From: Acidimicrobiia bacterium
Lineage (GTDB): Bacteria > Actinomycetota > Acidimicrobiia > IMCC26256 > JAGPDB01
Length of the DNA stretch: 64,000 nt
Direction of reading: 5' to 3'
Assembly: GCA_018057765.1 (NCBI GenBank)
Contig: JAGPDB010000005.1
Span: 1-64,000, forward strand
In this document: in pieces, positions 56,171 through 64,000 of the stretch
How positions within the stretch are numbered: the stretch's first letter is position 1
Layout of the letters: each line of letters begins with the position of its first letter
Made by a program: the position numbers and the translations under genes
The notes under the pieces: model-generated
What the model was told of the DNA's origin: nothing
Database searches by the model: none
The model's input: only the letters and a program-made list of their open reading frames with translations

Positions 56171-56902
56171 TTATTCGAGCTCAACTGTTGTACCTATTTT
56201 ATCACCCATTACAACTTTTTCTATATTACCTGGTGTCTCAACATCAAAAACAACTATTGGTAAATGGTTATCCATACAAAATGTTAATGCTGTTGAATCC
56301 ATAACTTTTAGACCTTTATTAATAACGTCTAAATACGTAGTTTGATCAATCTTCGTTGCTGTTTTATCTTTTCGTGGATCTGCAGTATATATTCCATCCA
56401 CACCGCTATGAGTCCCTTTGAGGACTGCTTCCGCACCAATTTCTGCGGCACGCAATGCTGCTCCTGTATCAGTTGTTATAAATGGCATACCTGTACCAGC
56501 CGTAAAAATAACCACACGACCTTTTTCCATATGTCTAATTGCACGAAGTGGGATATAGCTTTCTGCAACTTGTGCCATTGTGATCGCTGATTGAACACGA
56601 GACTCTTGGCCGATTGCTTCGAAAGCATCTTGTAGTGCGAGGCCATTTATAACTGTGGCTAACATACCCATATAATCTGCTCGTGCACGATCCATTCCTC
56701 TTGAAGCACCTGCCATACCTCTGAATATATTTCCTCCACCAACAACAATAGCGATTTGTACGTTCGTATCGCTAAGAACTTTTGATATTTCTTGAGCAGT
56801 TTTAGCAACCTTTTCAGCATCAATGCCGTAACCAGTGTCATTCGGGGCGAAAGCTTCACCTGAAAGTTTCAATAAAATACGTGAATACTTTGGTTTCGAC
56901 AT
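56171..56902 (-). CDS. pyrH: Uridylate kinase
   Basis: Phosphorylates UMP to UDP; amino-acid-kinase fold. Motifs: [76 protein letters not shown]. Length 243. A 14-bp palindrome (CTAGTTATAACTAG, 56923-56936) lies just upstream, in the probable promoter region after the tsf terminator. Confidence 0.97.
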   Translation of the reverse strand: MSKPKYSRILLKLSGEAFAPNDTGYGIDAEKVAKTAQEISKVLSDTNVQIAIVVGGGNIFRGMAGASRGMDRARADYMGMLATVINGLALQDAFEAIGQESRVQSAITMAQVAESYIPLRAIRHMEKGRVVIFTAGTGMPFITTDTGAALRAAEIGAEAVLKGTHSGVDGIYTADPRKDKTATKIDQTTYLDVINKGLKVMDSTALTFCMDNHLPIVVFDVETPGNIEKVVMGDKIGTTVELE

Positions 56903-56922
56903 AAAAGATTGCCCACTTTCAA

Positions 56923-56936
56923 CTAGTTATAACTAG
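56923..56936. promoter_or_regulatory. 14-bp perfect palindrome upstream of pyrH
   Basis: CTAGTTATAACTAG is self-complementary and lies 21 bp before the pyrH ATG. It contains TATAAC- and TAGTTA-type boxes, so it may be an operator over a promoter, or an AT-rich coincidence. Confidence 0.3.
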
Positions 56937-57045
56937 ATATATTAATTAATTCGTATCTATAATCTAGAGCTTTTCTTAATAGAATTTCATATTATCGATT
57001 TTAATTTTGGATAACTATGCTTTTGAGGACAGACATCCTTTAAAT

Positions 57046-57075
57046 AAAAAAACCTTTCTTACGAAAGGTTTTTTT
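57046..57075 (-). terminator. Intrinsic terminator after rpsB-tsf
   Basis: Thirteen-base arms AAAAAAACCTTTC and GAAAGGTTTTTTT flank a TTAC loop. The T-run follows the stem on both strands, so it can work in both directions. It ends the rpsB-tsf transcript and separates it from pyrH. Confidence 0.9.
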
Positions 57076-57125
57076 ATTCTTACTTTTGAGATCGTATTAT
57101 TGATTTACGAAACATCTGCAGGGAG

Positions 57126-57171
57126 CGATGAGACCTAAGACTCATCGTGTCCGCTTAGGTGGCGCGAAGCC
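57126..57171 (-). ncRNA. Structured element in the tsf 3' untranslated region
   Basis: Two interleaved 7-bp complementarities occur: CGATGAG (57126-57132) with CTCATCG (57141-57147), and ACCTAAG (57133-57139) with CTTAGGT (57154-57160). They can form alternative hairpins or, with slight trimming, a pseudoknot. A small GGC/GCC hairpin (57161-57171) adjoins it. The element is richer in G+C than its surroundings and lies between the tsf stop and the terminator. No known RNA family is recognised. Confidence 0.4.
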
Positions 57172-57197
57172 GTGTAGCAATCAACAAAACGATCGAC

Positions 57198-58037
57198 CTA
57201 TTCTTCACCAATTTTAATTCTTGTAAAGTTAGCAATAGTTGCTTTTTCTCCAAGAGATTCCACTAATTGTTTTATAGTCATCTTGTTATCTTTAACAAAA
57301 GCTTGCTCTAACAAACAGCTTTCTTTAAAATAGCCAGTTAAACGACCTTCAACAATTTTATCCCATGCTGCTTCTGGCTTACCTTCATTTTTTGTAAGTT
57401 CTAGAAATACTTCACGTTCACGTTCTATAGCTTCAGTCGGAACCTCATCACGTGATATATAACGAGGCGCGCCAGATGCAGCGTGTAATGCTATATCATG
57501 AGCTACTTCACGAGATCTCTCGTTGTCCTCTACACCTTCAAGTTGAACCAAAACACCAATTGTTCCACGTCCAGATTGCATATGCTTATATGCATCAACA
57601 ACACCTGTTGTAGTTTCAAAGCGAGAAATTCTTCCCATTGAAACATTTTCGCCAACTAATGCACCAAGATTTACAATTTCATCAGCTACTGTTGAATCTT
57701 TAAATGTTAAACCTTCAAATTGGTCTACACCTTGTTTTGCAACCAGGTAAGTAACTTCACGAACAAATGTCGTAAAGATTTCGCCTTTAGCAACAAAGTC
57801 TGTCTCGCAGTTAACTTCTGCAAGTGCAACTACATTGCCATCAATAAGTACATCGATTGTTCCTTGATCAGCAGCACGACCAGCACGTTTTGCGGCAGAA
57901 CTAATACCTTTTTTACGAAGCCAGTCTTTAGCTGCTTCCATATCTCCGTCTGTCTCAACAAGAGCATTTTTACAATCCATCATACCAGCACCGGTAGCTT
58001 TACGCAGTGTAGCAACATCACTTGGTGTATAACTCAT
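57198..58037 (-). CDS. tsf: Elongation factor Ts
   Basis: Nucleotide exchange factor for EF-Tu. The N-terminal UBA-like stretch SDVATLRKATGAGMMDCKNALVETDGDM and the EF-Tu-contacting ETDFVAKGE are conserved; the dimerisation domain follows. Length 279. AAAGGA lies 4 nt before the ATG. Co-transcribed with rpsB, with a strong terminator downstream. Confidence 0.97.
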   Translation of the reverse strand: MSYTPSDVATLRKATGAGMMDCKNALVETDGDMEAAKDWLRKKGISSAAKRAGRAADQGTIDVLIDGNVVALAEVNCETDFVAKGEIFTTFVREVTYLVAKQGVDQFEGLTFKDSTVADEIVNLGALVGENVSMGRISRFETTTGVVDAYKHMQSGRGTIGVLVQLEGVEDNERSREVAHDIALHAASGAPRYISRDEVPTEAIEREREVFLELTKNEGKPEAAWDKIVEGRLTGYFKESCLLEQAFVKDNKMTIKQLVESLGEKATIANFTRIKIGEE

Positions 58038-58084
58038 AATTTCCTTTCAAATTAATCTTTCCAAGGTTGAACCTTGGATATGTA

Positions 58085-58999
58085 TTAAGCCTTTTTAATA
58101 GCAGGTTTTTTAGCCGGAGCTTCATCAGCTTTAGCTTGTGTAGTTTCAGCTTTAACTGTTGACGCTACTTTTGCATCAGCCGCAATTCGTTCTTCACGAG
58201 CTTTTAACTGTGCAGCAGCTTGGCTACGTGCGCGCAATTGTTGTTGAGCTTTTTCTTGCAATTCTTCTTTACTAACTGAAGGTTTAGCAACCGCAGTTTT
58301 TATACCTTTTTTATTAGCAATTTCTTGACCATTTTTAATAGCATCAGCAATAACTCTACACATTAGTTCTGAAGAACGAATTGCATCATCATTTCCAGGA
58401 ATAATGTAATCAATAACATCAGGATCACAATTTGTATCAACAATAGCAATTACAGGAATGCCTAATTTTCGTGCTTCGGTAACTGCGATATGTTCTTTTT
58501 TAGTGTCGATAACAAAAACTGCACTTGGCATTTTTTGTAGACCGCGAATACCACCAAGGTTACGGTTAAGTTTGTCTAATTCACGTGTAACTTTTAGAGC
58601 TTCTTTTTTAATCATTAAAGCTGTTTCGCCAGTTCGCACAAGACGTTCTAGTTCAGCCATTTTTTCGATACGCTTTTTCATAGTTTCGAAGTTTGTGAGC
58701 ATTCCACCCAACCAACGGTTGTTGACATAAGGCATGCCAACACTTACTGCATAATCTTTAACGGGTTCTTGTGTTTGTTTTTTAGTACCAACAAAAAGCA
58801 CTAGTCCACCATCAGCAACCGTGTCGCGAACAAAGCGATATGCTTCATCAATTTTTGTAAGTGTTTTCTCAAGATTTATAACATGGATACCATTTTTTTC
58901 GCCGAAAATAAATCGTTGCATTTTCGGATTCCAACGGCGTGTTTGATGTCCAAAGTGAACACCAGCTTCGAGCATTTGTTTCATAGTGACTACAGCCAC
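58085..58999 (-). CDS. rpsB: 30S ribosomal protein S2
   Basis: The start is GTG 58999 with AGGAGG 4-5 nt upstream. [39 protein letters not shown] and [13 protein letters not shown] are conserved. The 304 residues include a C-terminal tail of about 70 residues rich in Ala, Lys and Gln, longer than in many bacteria but common in actinobacteria. First gene of the rpsB-tsf transcript. Confidence 0.97.
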   Translation of the reverse strand: MAVVTMKQMLEAGVHFGHQTRRWNPKMQRFIFGEKNGIHVINLEKTLTKIDEAYRFVRDTVADGGLVLFVGTKKQTQEPVKDYAVSVGMPYVNNRWLGGMLTNFETMKKRIEKMAELERLVRTGETALMIKKEALKVTRELDKLNRNLGGIRGLQKMPSAVFVIDTKKEHIAVTEARKLGIPVIAIVDTNCDPDVIDYIIPGNDDAIRSSELMCRVIADAIKNGQEIANKKGIKTAVAKPSVSKEELQEKAQQQLRARSQAAAQLKAREERIAADAKVASTVKAETTQAKADEAPAKKPAIKKA

Positions 59000-59047
59000 A
59001 TTTCCTCCTTAGGTTGTACTTCTATATAGACGGATTCTCATTTTCAT

Positions 59048-59070
59048 GCCTAATTGTTAAACAATTTGGC
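59048..59070. promoter_or_regulatory. Inverted repeat upstream of rpsB
   Basis: GCC-T-AATTGTT and AACAATT-T-GGC flank a single base, with one T-T mismatch. It lies upstream of a TATATA-type -10 sequence (about 59023-59030) in the rpsB promoter region. No T-run follows on either strand, so an operator is more likely than a terminator. Confidence 0.35.
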
Positions 59071-59220
59071 GGAGCACCTAGGACATCTATATATGTTTAT
59101 TTTGTAAGTTTATATAATAGTTGAAATCACAGCAATTCTAGAATTCATCTCACAAATAGGAATTTATGGAAGATATAACAACACATTTTCCTAATTATTT
59201 TGATTTAAAAGGTGTCAATA

Positions 59221-61260
59221 TTAAATACCAAGCGCTGAAAGGTTTGTTTCAAACATATGAACAGTAGTTGAGCTAATACTAAATTTTGCTACTGTTGCCA
59301 AAGAAGGACAGGCTACTTTTTTATCAGCCAAGATTCTTTGAGTTTGAGAAACTGAATTATCAGAGGTCACTGTACTCGAATGTGAGTTAGCTAGATCCTT
59401 CCAATCTTCCCCCAGTACAACATTTTCAACACCATCAACAGGTACAGTAGCAGCAGAAACAACATAATCACTGCCATATTGTAAATCATAGATTTTATAT
59501 TTTTTTGTTACACCTGAAGCCTTAATAATATCTGAGACATATCCACCTTCACTTAATTGCTCAAGAATCGTTGATTTAGATGGTGGCAGTAAACCTTTCG
59601 CTACCGTTAATGACAAAATATCCTGAACATTGGACCCTGCTATAGTGTTGTCTATTTCTTGTAATACATTCGCGGCTGATGTTCCACCCAATGGGACAGC
59701 ATAAAATATGATCTTGCCAAGTTTAGGATAACTTTTATCATTTGCATCGTAATATTTCGCTAACCACACTGAAGCCACTGCCCCACCTAATGAGTGAGCT
59801 ATCAAATCCATTTTTTCGCCAGGGTGTTTTTTTGTAAATAATTTTATTTGTTGATCCATTAACTCTGCAGATAGGTTTATGTCTTGATAAGTGTCTTGTT
59901 CATCAAAAGCTTGATTATTACCGGCATAAGAATAGAAATCTACATCATCATCACTATAACCAAGTTTTTTATATGGAACAGCAATAGGTTTTGTTCCTCC
60001 AGGAGTGAAATCACCCTTCGTATTTAGACCAGAAACAAAAAATACAGTGTTACCCGAACCTTTATATCCATCAGATTTAGTAGATATTTCATTATCTTTA
60101 GCACGAATATCACAAGCGACTTCAATAGGCAATCCACAATTACTACGCAATAAACAAGATATAGGATCATCTTTCCATTTGTCGCTAATATTATAAAATT
60201 CATCTAATAACTTTTTTGATGAATTAAGTAGAGCCATAATAGGATCTAATAATGCTTTTACATACGAGCTTATGTATTCTCGCGCACTTTGGATTTTTTC
60301 TTTGAGCTGAATTACTGTCCAATCACCAAATTCTTTAGAAATGCTATATGCCTTCTCAACAACGCCGATTAGGAAATCGTCAATTTTATCTATAGCTTGA
60401 ATGGCATTATTGCCCAATTTATATAATTCATCACTCAATTTATTGATTTTATTCATTGTTGCTTTATATAGATCAGTCAATCCTCTCTCAAGGTAGCTTT
60501 TGGCTTTAATTGTTAGATTTTTTACTTTGTCATAAGTATCTATCCATTTACCCCAAGTGCTTCTCCCAGTTTTTATTAGACCATCATAAATATTTCCTCC
60601 ATCGTCCATCATCCAATCGTAAAGATTCTGTGTATTATTCATAGCAATATCTAGAACATAATTATTGCTAGATAATCCGGTTTTTATCATCTGATAGCCC
60701 AACTTTTTTAGCTTTTCTAAAAGTGAAGGTGATGAATCACTAATTTCTGTTAGTGAAATTTCCCTAACAGGAATTTTTCCTGAGATATATAACATAGGGT
60801 CGACATACTTTTCTGCAATTCGCATCGATAAATGAAAAGTATTCTCTGAATCTTTAGTCAAAGGCTTCCCGACATTACCTATCTTTTGACCTTTTTTAAC
60901 AATATCCAAAACCTTCAACGATTTGATGCCAACAGAATAAGTAGTAACAAAATTATTTCCATGATCAATAGAGATGAAAAGATGGTTGTTGACTTGTCCA
61001 GAAAAAGTAACTTGACCATCTGCTACTGCGTATATAGGGGTTCCTATTGTTGCTTCAAAGTCAACACCTAGATGTGATCCTGATGAATATATAGAGGTCG
61101 ACTTAGAAAAGCCCCTTACTATTTTTGTACTTTTTAAAGGGTACCCAAAATTCTCATTCTCGCTTTTACTATCCGATATTGCAAAAGCAGATGTAGTGAA
61201 TGATAAGAATATCAAAATGAGCGATACCAACATTTTTATATGAGAATTAATTCGAAGCAT
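59221..61260 (-). CDS. Secreted LytM/M23-like domain fused to a lipase-type alpha/beta-hydrolase
   Basis: A 679-residue exported protein with signal peptide MLRINSHIKMLVSLILIFLS to SAFA. Residues 40-150 are a LytM/M23 fold (GSHLGVDFEA with H63 and D67; VADGQVTFSG), but the HxH motif reads HLS (H143-S145), so one zinc ligand is lost and peptidase activity is doubtful. Residues 180-360 are helical, coiled-coil-like. Residues 400-600 are an alpha/beta-hydrolase: FVSGLNTKGD, the nucleophile elbow IAHSLGGA (S490), YAVPLGGTSAA; this resembles PGAP1-like lipases. Such a fusion may tether a lipase to the cell wall. The gene stands alone between dus and rpsB. Confidence 0.8.
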   Translation of the reverse strand: MLRINSHIKMLVSLILIFLSFTTSAFAISDSKSENENFGYPLKSTKIVRGFSKSTSIYSSGSHLGVDFEATIGTPIYAVADGQVTFSGQVNNHLFISIDHGNNFVTTYSVGIKSLKVLDIVKKGQKIGNVGKPLTKDSENTFHLSMRIAEKYVDPMLYISGKIPVREISLTEISDSSPSLLEKLKKLGYQMIKTGLSSNNYVLDIAMNNTQNLYDWMMDDGGNIYDGLIKTGRSTWGKWIDTYDKVKNLTIKAKSYLERGLTDLYKATMNKINKLSDELYKLGNNAIQAIDKIDDFLIGVVEKAYSISKEFGDWTVIQLKEKIQSAREYISSYVKALLDPIMALLNSSKKLLDEFYNISDKWKDDPISCLLRSNCGLPIEVACDIRAKDNEISTKSDGYKGSGNTVFFVSGLNTKGDFTPGGTKPIAVPYKKLGYSDDDVDFYSYAGNNQAFDEQDTYQDINLSAELMDQQIKLFTKKHPGEKMDLIAHSLGGAVASVWLAKYYDANDKSYPKLGKIIFYAVPLGGTSAANVLQEIDNTIAGSNVQDILSLTVAKGLLPPSKSTILEQLSEGGYVSDIIKASGVTKKYKIYDLQYGSDYVVSAATVPVDGVENVVLGEDWKDLANSHSSTVTSDNSVSQTQRILADKKVACPSLATVAKFSISSTTVHMFETNLSALGI

Positions 61261-61426
61261 AACTTATCCAAAACAAATATTTCGTTAAGGGAAGAAATAT
61301 ACTGAGACAAAAGGTACATCATCGCAATTCAATACAAAATTTATTCTTGCACACTTTTTATACAAAGTAAATAGCTAGATATAAGTTTTTAAAGACCTGA
61401 CAATAACGTATAAATATTCGCTGGTA

Positions 61427-62371
61427 CTATATGAAAGACTGGATAATTTTCTTCATCCCAGAAATATTTACCTCACGCATTACTGCATTACGGACCTCTT
61501 GAGCATGTTCAAAATCTGAAATATATATCTGCGCATACTTTTTTAAAACATCGGGGTTTTTGCTGTTTTCCCAAGTTTGGTCAAATAGTTCTACATGTTT
61601 TAGATATAAGCTAATTTTTTGTTCTGGTGTATATGCATTCCAGTTACTTTGTCTAGAAAAAAAATATGGGTCATCAAAAATAGCACGTCCAACCATTATT
61701 CCATCGACAGCATACTTATTAGCGAGATCACAACCATGTTGTCTCGAAGTAACATCACCATTTAATATTATTTTTGTATTTGGTGAAATTCTATTTCGCA
61801 TATCTAAAATTTCTGGCAACACTTCAAAATGATTTGGTACATTCGATTTTTCAATAACGGTTCTCGCGTGCACAGTAATACAATCAATATTTTGTTGTAA
61901 TAAAAACTCTATCCACGATAAATCTATATTGTCATATCCGATACGCGTTTTAATACTCAATGGAGTATCACCAGCACCATTCTTTGTCGCATCAATAATT
62001 TCTTTAGCTAATTTACGATCATTAATTAATGAGGAACAAGCACCATTTTTTATGATTTTAGCTACAGGACAACCCATATTTAAATCAACTCCAGCGAATC
62101 CTTTTTCTACTAATATTTTTGTTTCTAAGAGAAAGTTTTCTGGATGTATCCCCCACAATTGAACAATTAGTGGCTTTTCAATATTTGTAAAATATAATTT
62201 ATTGCTCATCAATTCTTTATCTGTACTAGCGAGAATATCAACAGATATAAATTCAGTAAAATATACATCAGGTCTAGCGCAAGAATCAATAACTTGGCGA
62301 AATACGCTATCTGTAACCTCATTCATTGGAGCTAAAACAAAAAAAGGTTTTTTAAATGAGTCCCATATCAT
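61427..62371 (-). CDS. dus: tRNA-dihydrouridine synthase
   Basis: FMN enzyme that reduces uridines in the tRNA D-loop. Motifs: FVLAPMNEVTDSVFRQ, VDLNMGCPVAKIIKNGA with the catalytic cysteine, SIKTRIGYD, ITVHART, ILNGDVTS and DGIMVGRAIFDDP. Length 314 is typical. The subfamily cannot be fixed. It follows the sigma factor gene by 12 bp and so is likely co-transcribed with it. Confidence 0.9.
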   Translation of the reverse strand: MIWDSFKKPFFVLAPMNEVTDSVFRQVIDSCARPDVYFTEFISVDILASTDKELMSNKLYFTNIEKPLIVQLWGIHPENFLLETKILVEKGFAGVDLNMGCPVAKIIKNGACSSLINDRKLAKEIIDATKNGAGDTPLSIKTRIGYDNIDLSWIEFLLQQNIDCITVHARTVIEKSNVPNHFEVLPEILDMRNRISPNTKIILNGDVTSRQHGCDLANKYAVDGIMVGRAIFDDPYFFSRQSNWNAYTPEQKISLYLKHVELFDQTWENSKNPDVLKKYAQIYISDFEHAQEVRNAVMREVNISGMKKIIQSFI

Positions 62372-62383
62372 CGAGAACGAAAA

Positions 62384-63427
62384 TTAACTTACTCGAGGTG
62401 GTTCAGCCAAACGTGATTTAAGTTGCAAAATAGCTTTAGTATGAATCTGACATACTCTTGATTCCGTAACTTCTAGTACATCGCCTATTTCTGCCAATGT
62501 GAGTCCTTCGTAATAGTAAAGTGTCAATACTAAACGTTCTCTATCTGGCATACGGTTAATTGAATCAGCTAATAACTGTTTCATTTCATCGACTTCAAAG
62601 TTAACAACGGGATCATGTTCTGAATTTGCAGGTAATGTATCTTTTATTGTTGTAACATTTCCACGATCCCCACCAATATCAATAACTTCGTCAAGAGCAA
62701 CAAGTCCAACAAAAGAAATTTGGGCCATCATAGTATTTAGATCATCCATAGATATGCCCATGGCTTTAGCGATTTCGCTATCTTCGGGTGTTCGTTTTAA
62801 GTCTGACTCTAAAGAAGAATATGCTCTTTCAAGGGCACGTGCTTTTGCACGTAGTGAACGTGGAACCCAGTCTATAGTTCTAAGCTCATCAATTATTGCA
62901 CCTTTAATTCTAGAGATTGCATATGTTTCGAACTTAAAGCCACGTTCTGGTTGAAATTTTTCTATAGCATCAATCAAACCAAAAATACCATAACTCATCA
63001 AATCTGTTTGTTCAATATTTTGAGGTAAACCTGAAGCGACTCGAGAAGCAACGAACTTTACTAAAGGTGAATAGTGAAGGATTAAACGATCACGTGAATC
63101 TGAACTTGGGTCTTTACCGTAATCACTCCATAGCTCAGAAACAACTCTACGATTTTTTATTGTTGCTACCTGTTTAGTTATTATTTCTTCAGCTTTAATT
63201 TTTGCTTTCGACTTTGGTTTAGTTTCCGCAGGTTCTTTTAGAATCTTCTCTTGACTCGCTTTGACATTAACACTTTTTTTAGCCAAGTCTTTTTTAGTAT
63301 TTTTCTTTTCACTTGACACACCTTTAGATACTGCTGCCTTCTTTTTAGCAATCGCACTTTTCGATACGGCTGCTTTCTTTTCAGTTGTCTTTACTTTTGA
63401 TGTTTTGTCTGGTTTAGCTTTAGGCAC
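62384..63427 (-). CDS. whiG: WhiG/FliA-family RNA polymerase sigma factor with basic N-terminal extension
   Basis: A group 3 sigma factor. Region 2 (ILHYSPLVKFVASRVASGLPQ, SYGIFGLIDAIEKFQPERG, FETYAISRIKGAIIDELR), region 3 (WVPRSLRAKARALERA) and region 4 (LTLYYYEGLTLAEIGDVLEVTESRVCQIH) are all present. The first 95 residues are Lys/Ala/Ser-rich low complexity and absent from ordinary WhiG/FliA proteins. The GTG start overlaps the end of the Xer recombinase gene by 8 bp. WhiG-like factors control sporulation or motility in relatives; no such genes are visible here. Confidence 0.9.
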   Translation of the reverse strand: MPKAKPDKTSKVKTTEKKAAVSKSAIAKKKAAVSKGVSSEKKNTKKDLAKKSVNVKASQEKILKEPAETKPKSKAKIKAEEIITKQVATIKNRRVVSELWSDYGKDPSSDSRDRLILHYSPLVKFVASRVASGLPQNIEQTDLMSYGIFGLIDAIEKFQPERGFKFETYAISRIKGAIIDELRTIDWVPRSLRAKARALERAYSSLESDLKRTPEDSEIAKAMGISMDDLNTMMAQISFVGLVALDEVIDIGGDRGNVTTIKDTLPANSEHDPVVNFEVDEMKQLLADSINRMPDRERLVLTLYYYEGLTLAEIGDVLEVTESRVCQIHTKAILQLKSRLAEPPRVS

Positions 63428-64000
63428 GTGGATGAGTCTCTTTATATACTGACCTTAAATGGTCATTGGTTATGTGTGTGTATCGCTCGGTTGTTGTAAC
63501 GCTTGAATGTCCAAGTAACTCTTGAACACTTCTTACGTCTGCTCCGCCGACCAACAAATGTGTTGCATAAGCGTGTCGAAGCTGATGCGGATGCAATTTA
63601 GTACCGTCGCTAAGAGGATATTTATCTAATATTCTCCTAACATCGCGTGTTGTCAAAGCACGTGAAGTTTCTTTGATAAAAACTTTAGTTGAAATAGAGC
63701 TCTCCGACAGGTATCTTTGGCGCGTTTTAAGATATTTTTGTAATGCCATAAGAGCAACTTCTCCTAAAGGAATGGTTCTATACTTAGATCCTTTACCTAA
63801 AACTTCAATAGTACGCACGCCTAAGTTGATATCTCTTATTTCAAGACCGCAAAGTTCAGACACTCGGATACCTGTACCATATAACAATTCAAGGACTACC
63901 CTATCTAAATCTAAGTTTTCTTCTATATTCTTTAGATTGATATCGGACCCATCATTTAGATGTTTAGAATTTAACATTGTGCCTATTTCTTCGATAGAGG
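63420..64000 (-). CDS. Tyrosine recombinase XerC/XerD-like, C-terminal part (5' end outside window)
   Basis: The frame stays open to the right edge (SIEEIGTMLNSKHL...), so the N-terminal part lies outside. The catalytic domain is complete: Arg in YGTGIRVSELCGL, Lys in VLGKGSKYRTI, HxxR in HPHQLRHAYATHLL, His in LLGHSSVTTTERYTH, with the nucleophilic Tyr in that last motif. Xer recombinases resolve chromosome dimers with FtsK, which is also encoded in this window. XerC versus XerD cannot be told from this part. It overlaps the sigma factor gene by 8 bp. Confidence 0.9.
   Translation of the reverse strand, partial: SIEEIGTMLNSKHLNDGSDINLKNIEENLDLDRVVLELLYGTGIRVSELCGLEIRDINLGVRTIEVLGKGSKYRTIPLGEVALMALQKYLKTRQRYLSESSISTKVFIKETSRALTTRDVRRILDKYPLSDGTKLHPHQLRHAYATHLLVGGADVRSVQELLGHSSVTTTERYTHITNDHLRSVYKETHPRA

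Noticed and set aside
1-64000. CRISPR arrays, tRNA or rRNA genes
   Set aside because: No regularly spaced direct repeats and no cloverleaf/T-loop or rRNA signatures were found on reading both strands.

Overview
The window is an AT-rich (by eye about one-third G+C), gene-dense bacterial chromosome segment. Gene content and order suggest a streamlined, low-GC member of the Actinomycetota, possibly a marine Acidimicrobiia/Actinomarinales-like lineage. Supporting points are the MurT-GatD pair that amidates lipid II, a WhiG/FliA-type sigma factor next to a Xer recombinase, the chain rpsB-tsf-pyrH-frr-cdsA-dxr-rseP-ispG, and many leaderless start codons. The lineage is inferred. No rRNA, tRNA or CRISPR array was seen.

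Layout: (1) 1-7.2 kb, + strand: a giant modular surface protein that enters from the left edge and is split by one in-frame stop, then an ExoD-like membrane protein and a protein of uncertain function. (2) 7.2-10.1 kb: a TrmB-type regulator divergent from a small membrane protein, with a perfect 20-bp palindrome between their promoters, then a 5-aminolevulinate synthase. (3) 10-24.6 kb, mostly - strand: a polytopic membrane protein, rimO, kup, ftsK, a Y1-transposase element bounded by inverted repeats, rnj, an amino-acid-type binding lipoprotein, dapB, a subtilase and a Pr6Pr-like membrane protein. (4) 24.9-42.5 kb, - strand: the translation/RNA block, read right to left as rimP-nusA-infB, then after a 5.5-kb interruption rbfA-nrnA-truB-ribF-rpsO-pfkB-pnp. 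The interruption holds a secreted protein, alanine dehydrogenase, an aldehyde dehydrogenase and an ABC-F ATPase. (5) 42.7-46.9 kb: two unknown genes, murT-gatD and another unknown. (6) 46.9-59 kb, - strand: queA-tgt, a frameshifted relic, the isoprenoid/phospholipid/ribosome run (rpsB, tsf, pyrH, frr, cdsA, dxr, rseP, ispG) and a C39-like peptidase. (7) 59-64 kb, - strand: a secreted LytM-lipase fusion, dus, whiG and the end of a Xer recombinase.

Most genes serve translation, RNA processing and decay (rimP, nusA, infB, rbfA, truB, pnp, rnj, nrnA, rimO, tgt/queA, dus) or envelope building (dapB, murT/gatD, dxr/ispG, cdsA, ftsK). A promoter pattern recurs: a TANNNT hexamer ending 6-8 nt before the start codon, which leaves no room for a Shine-Dalgarno sequence. 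It marks first genes of transcripts, whereas internal operon genes usually have a purine-rich ribosome-binding site or overlap the previous stop. This pattern was used to correct several starts (queA, the 36.9-kb secreted protein).

The least ordinary signals are the split surface protein, the TrmB divergent operator, the ALAS of Shemin-pathway type, the transposase element flush with the rnj stop codon, a 57-codon open frame after the ABC-F stop, a frameshifted relic upstream of queA, the LytM-lipase fusion with a missing zinc ligand, and a mutually exclusive/pseudoknot-capable RNA element after tsf.
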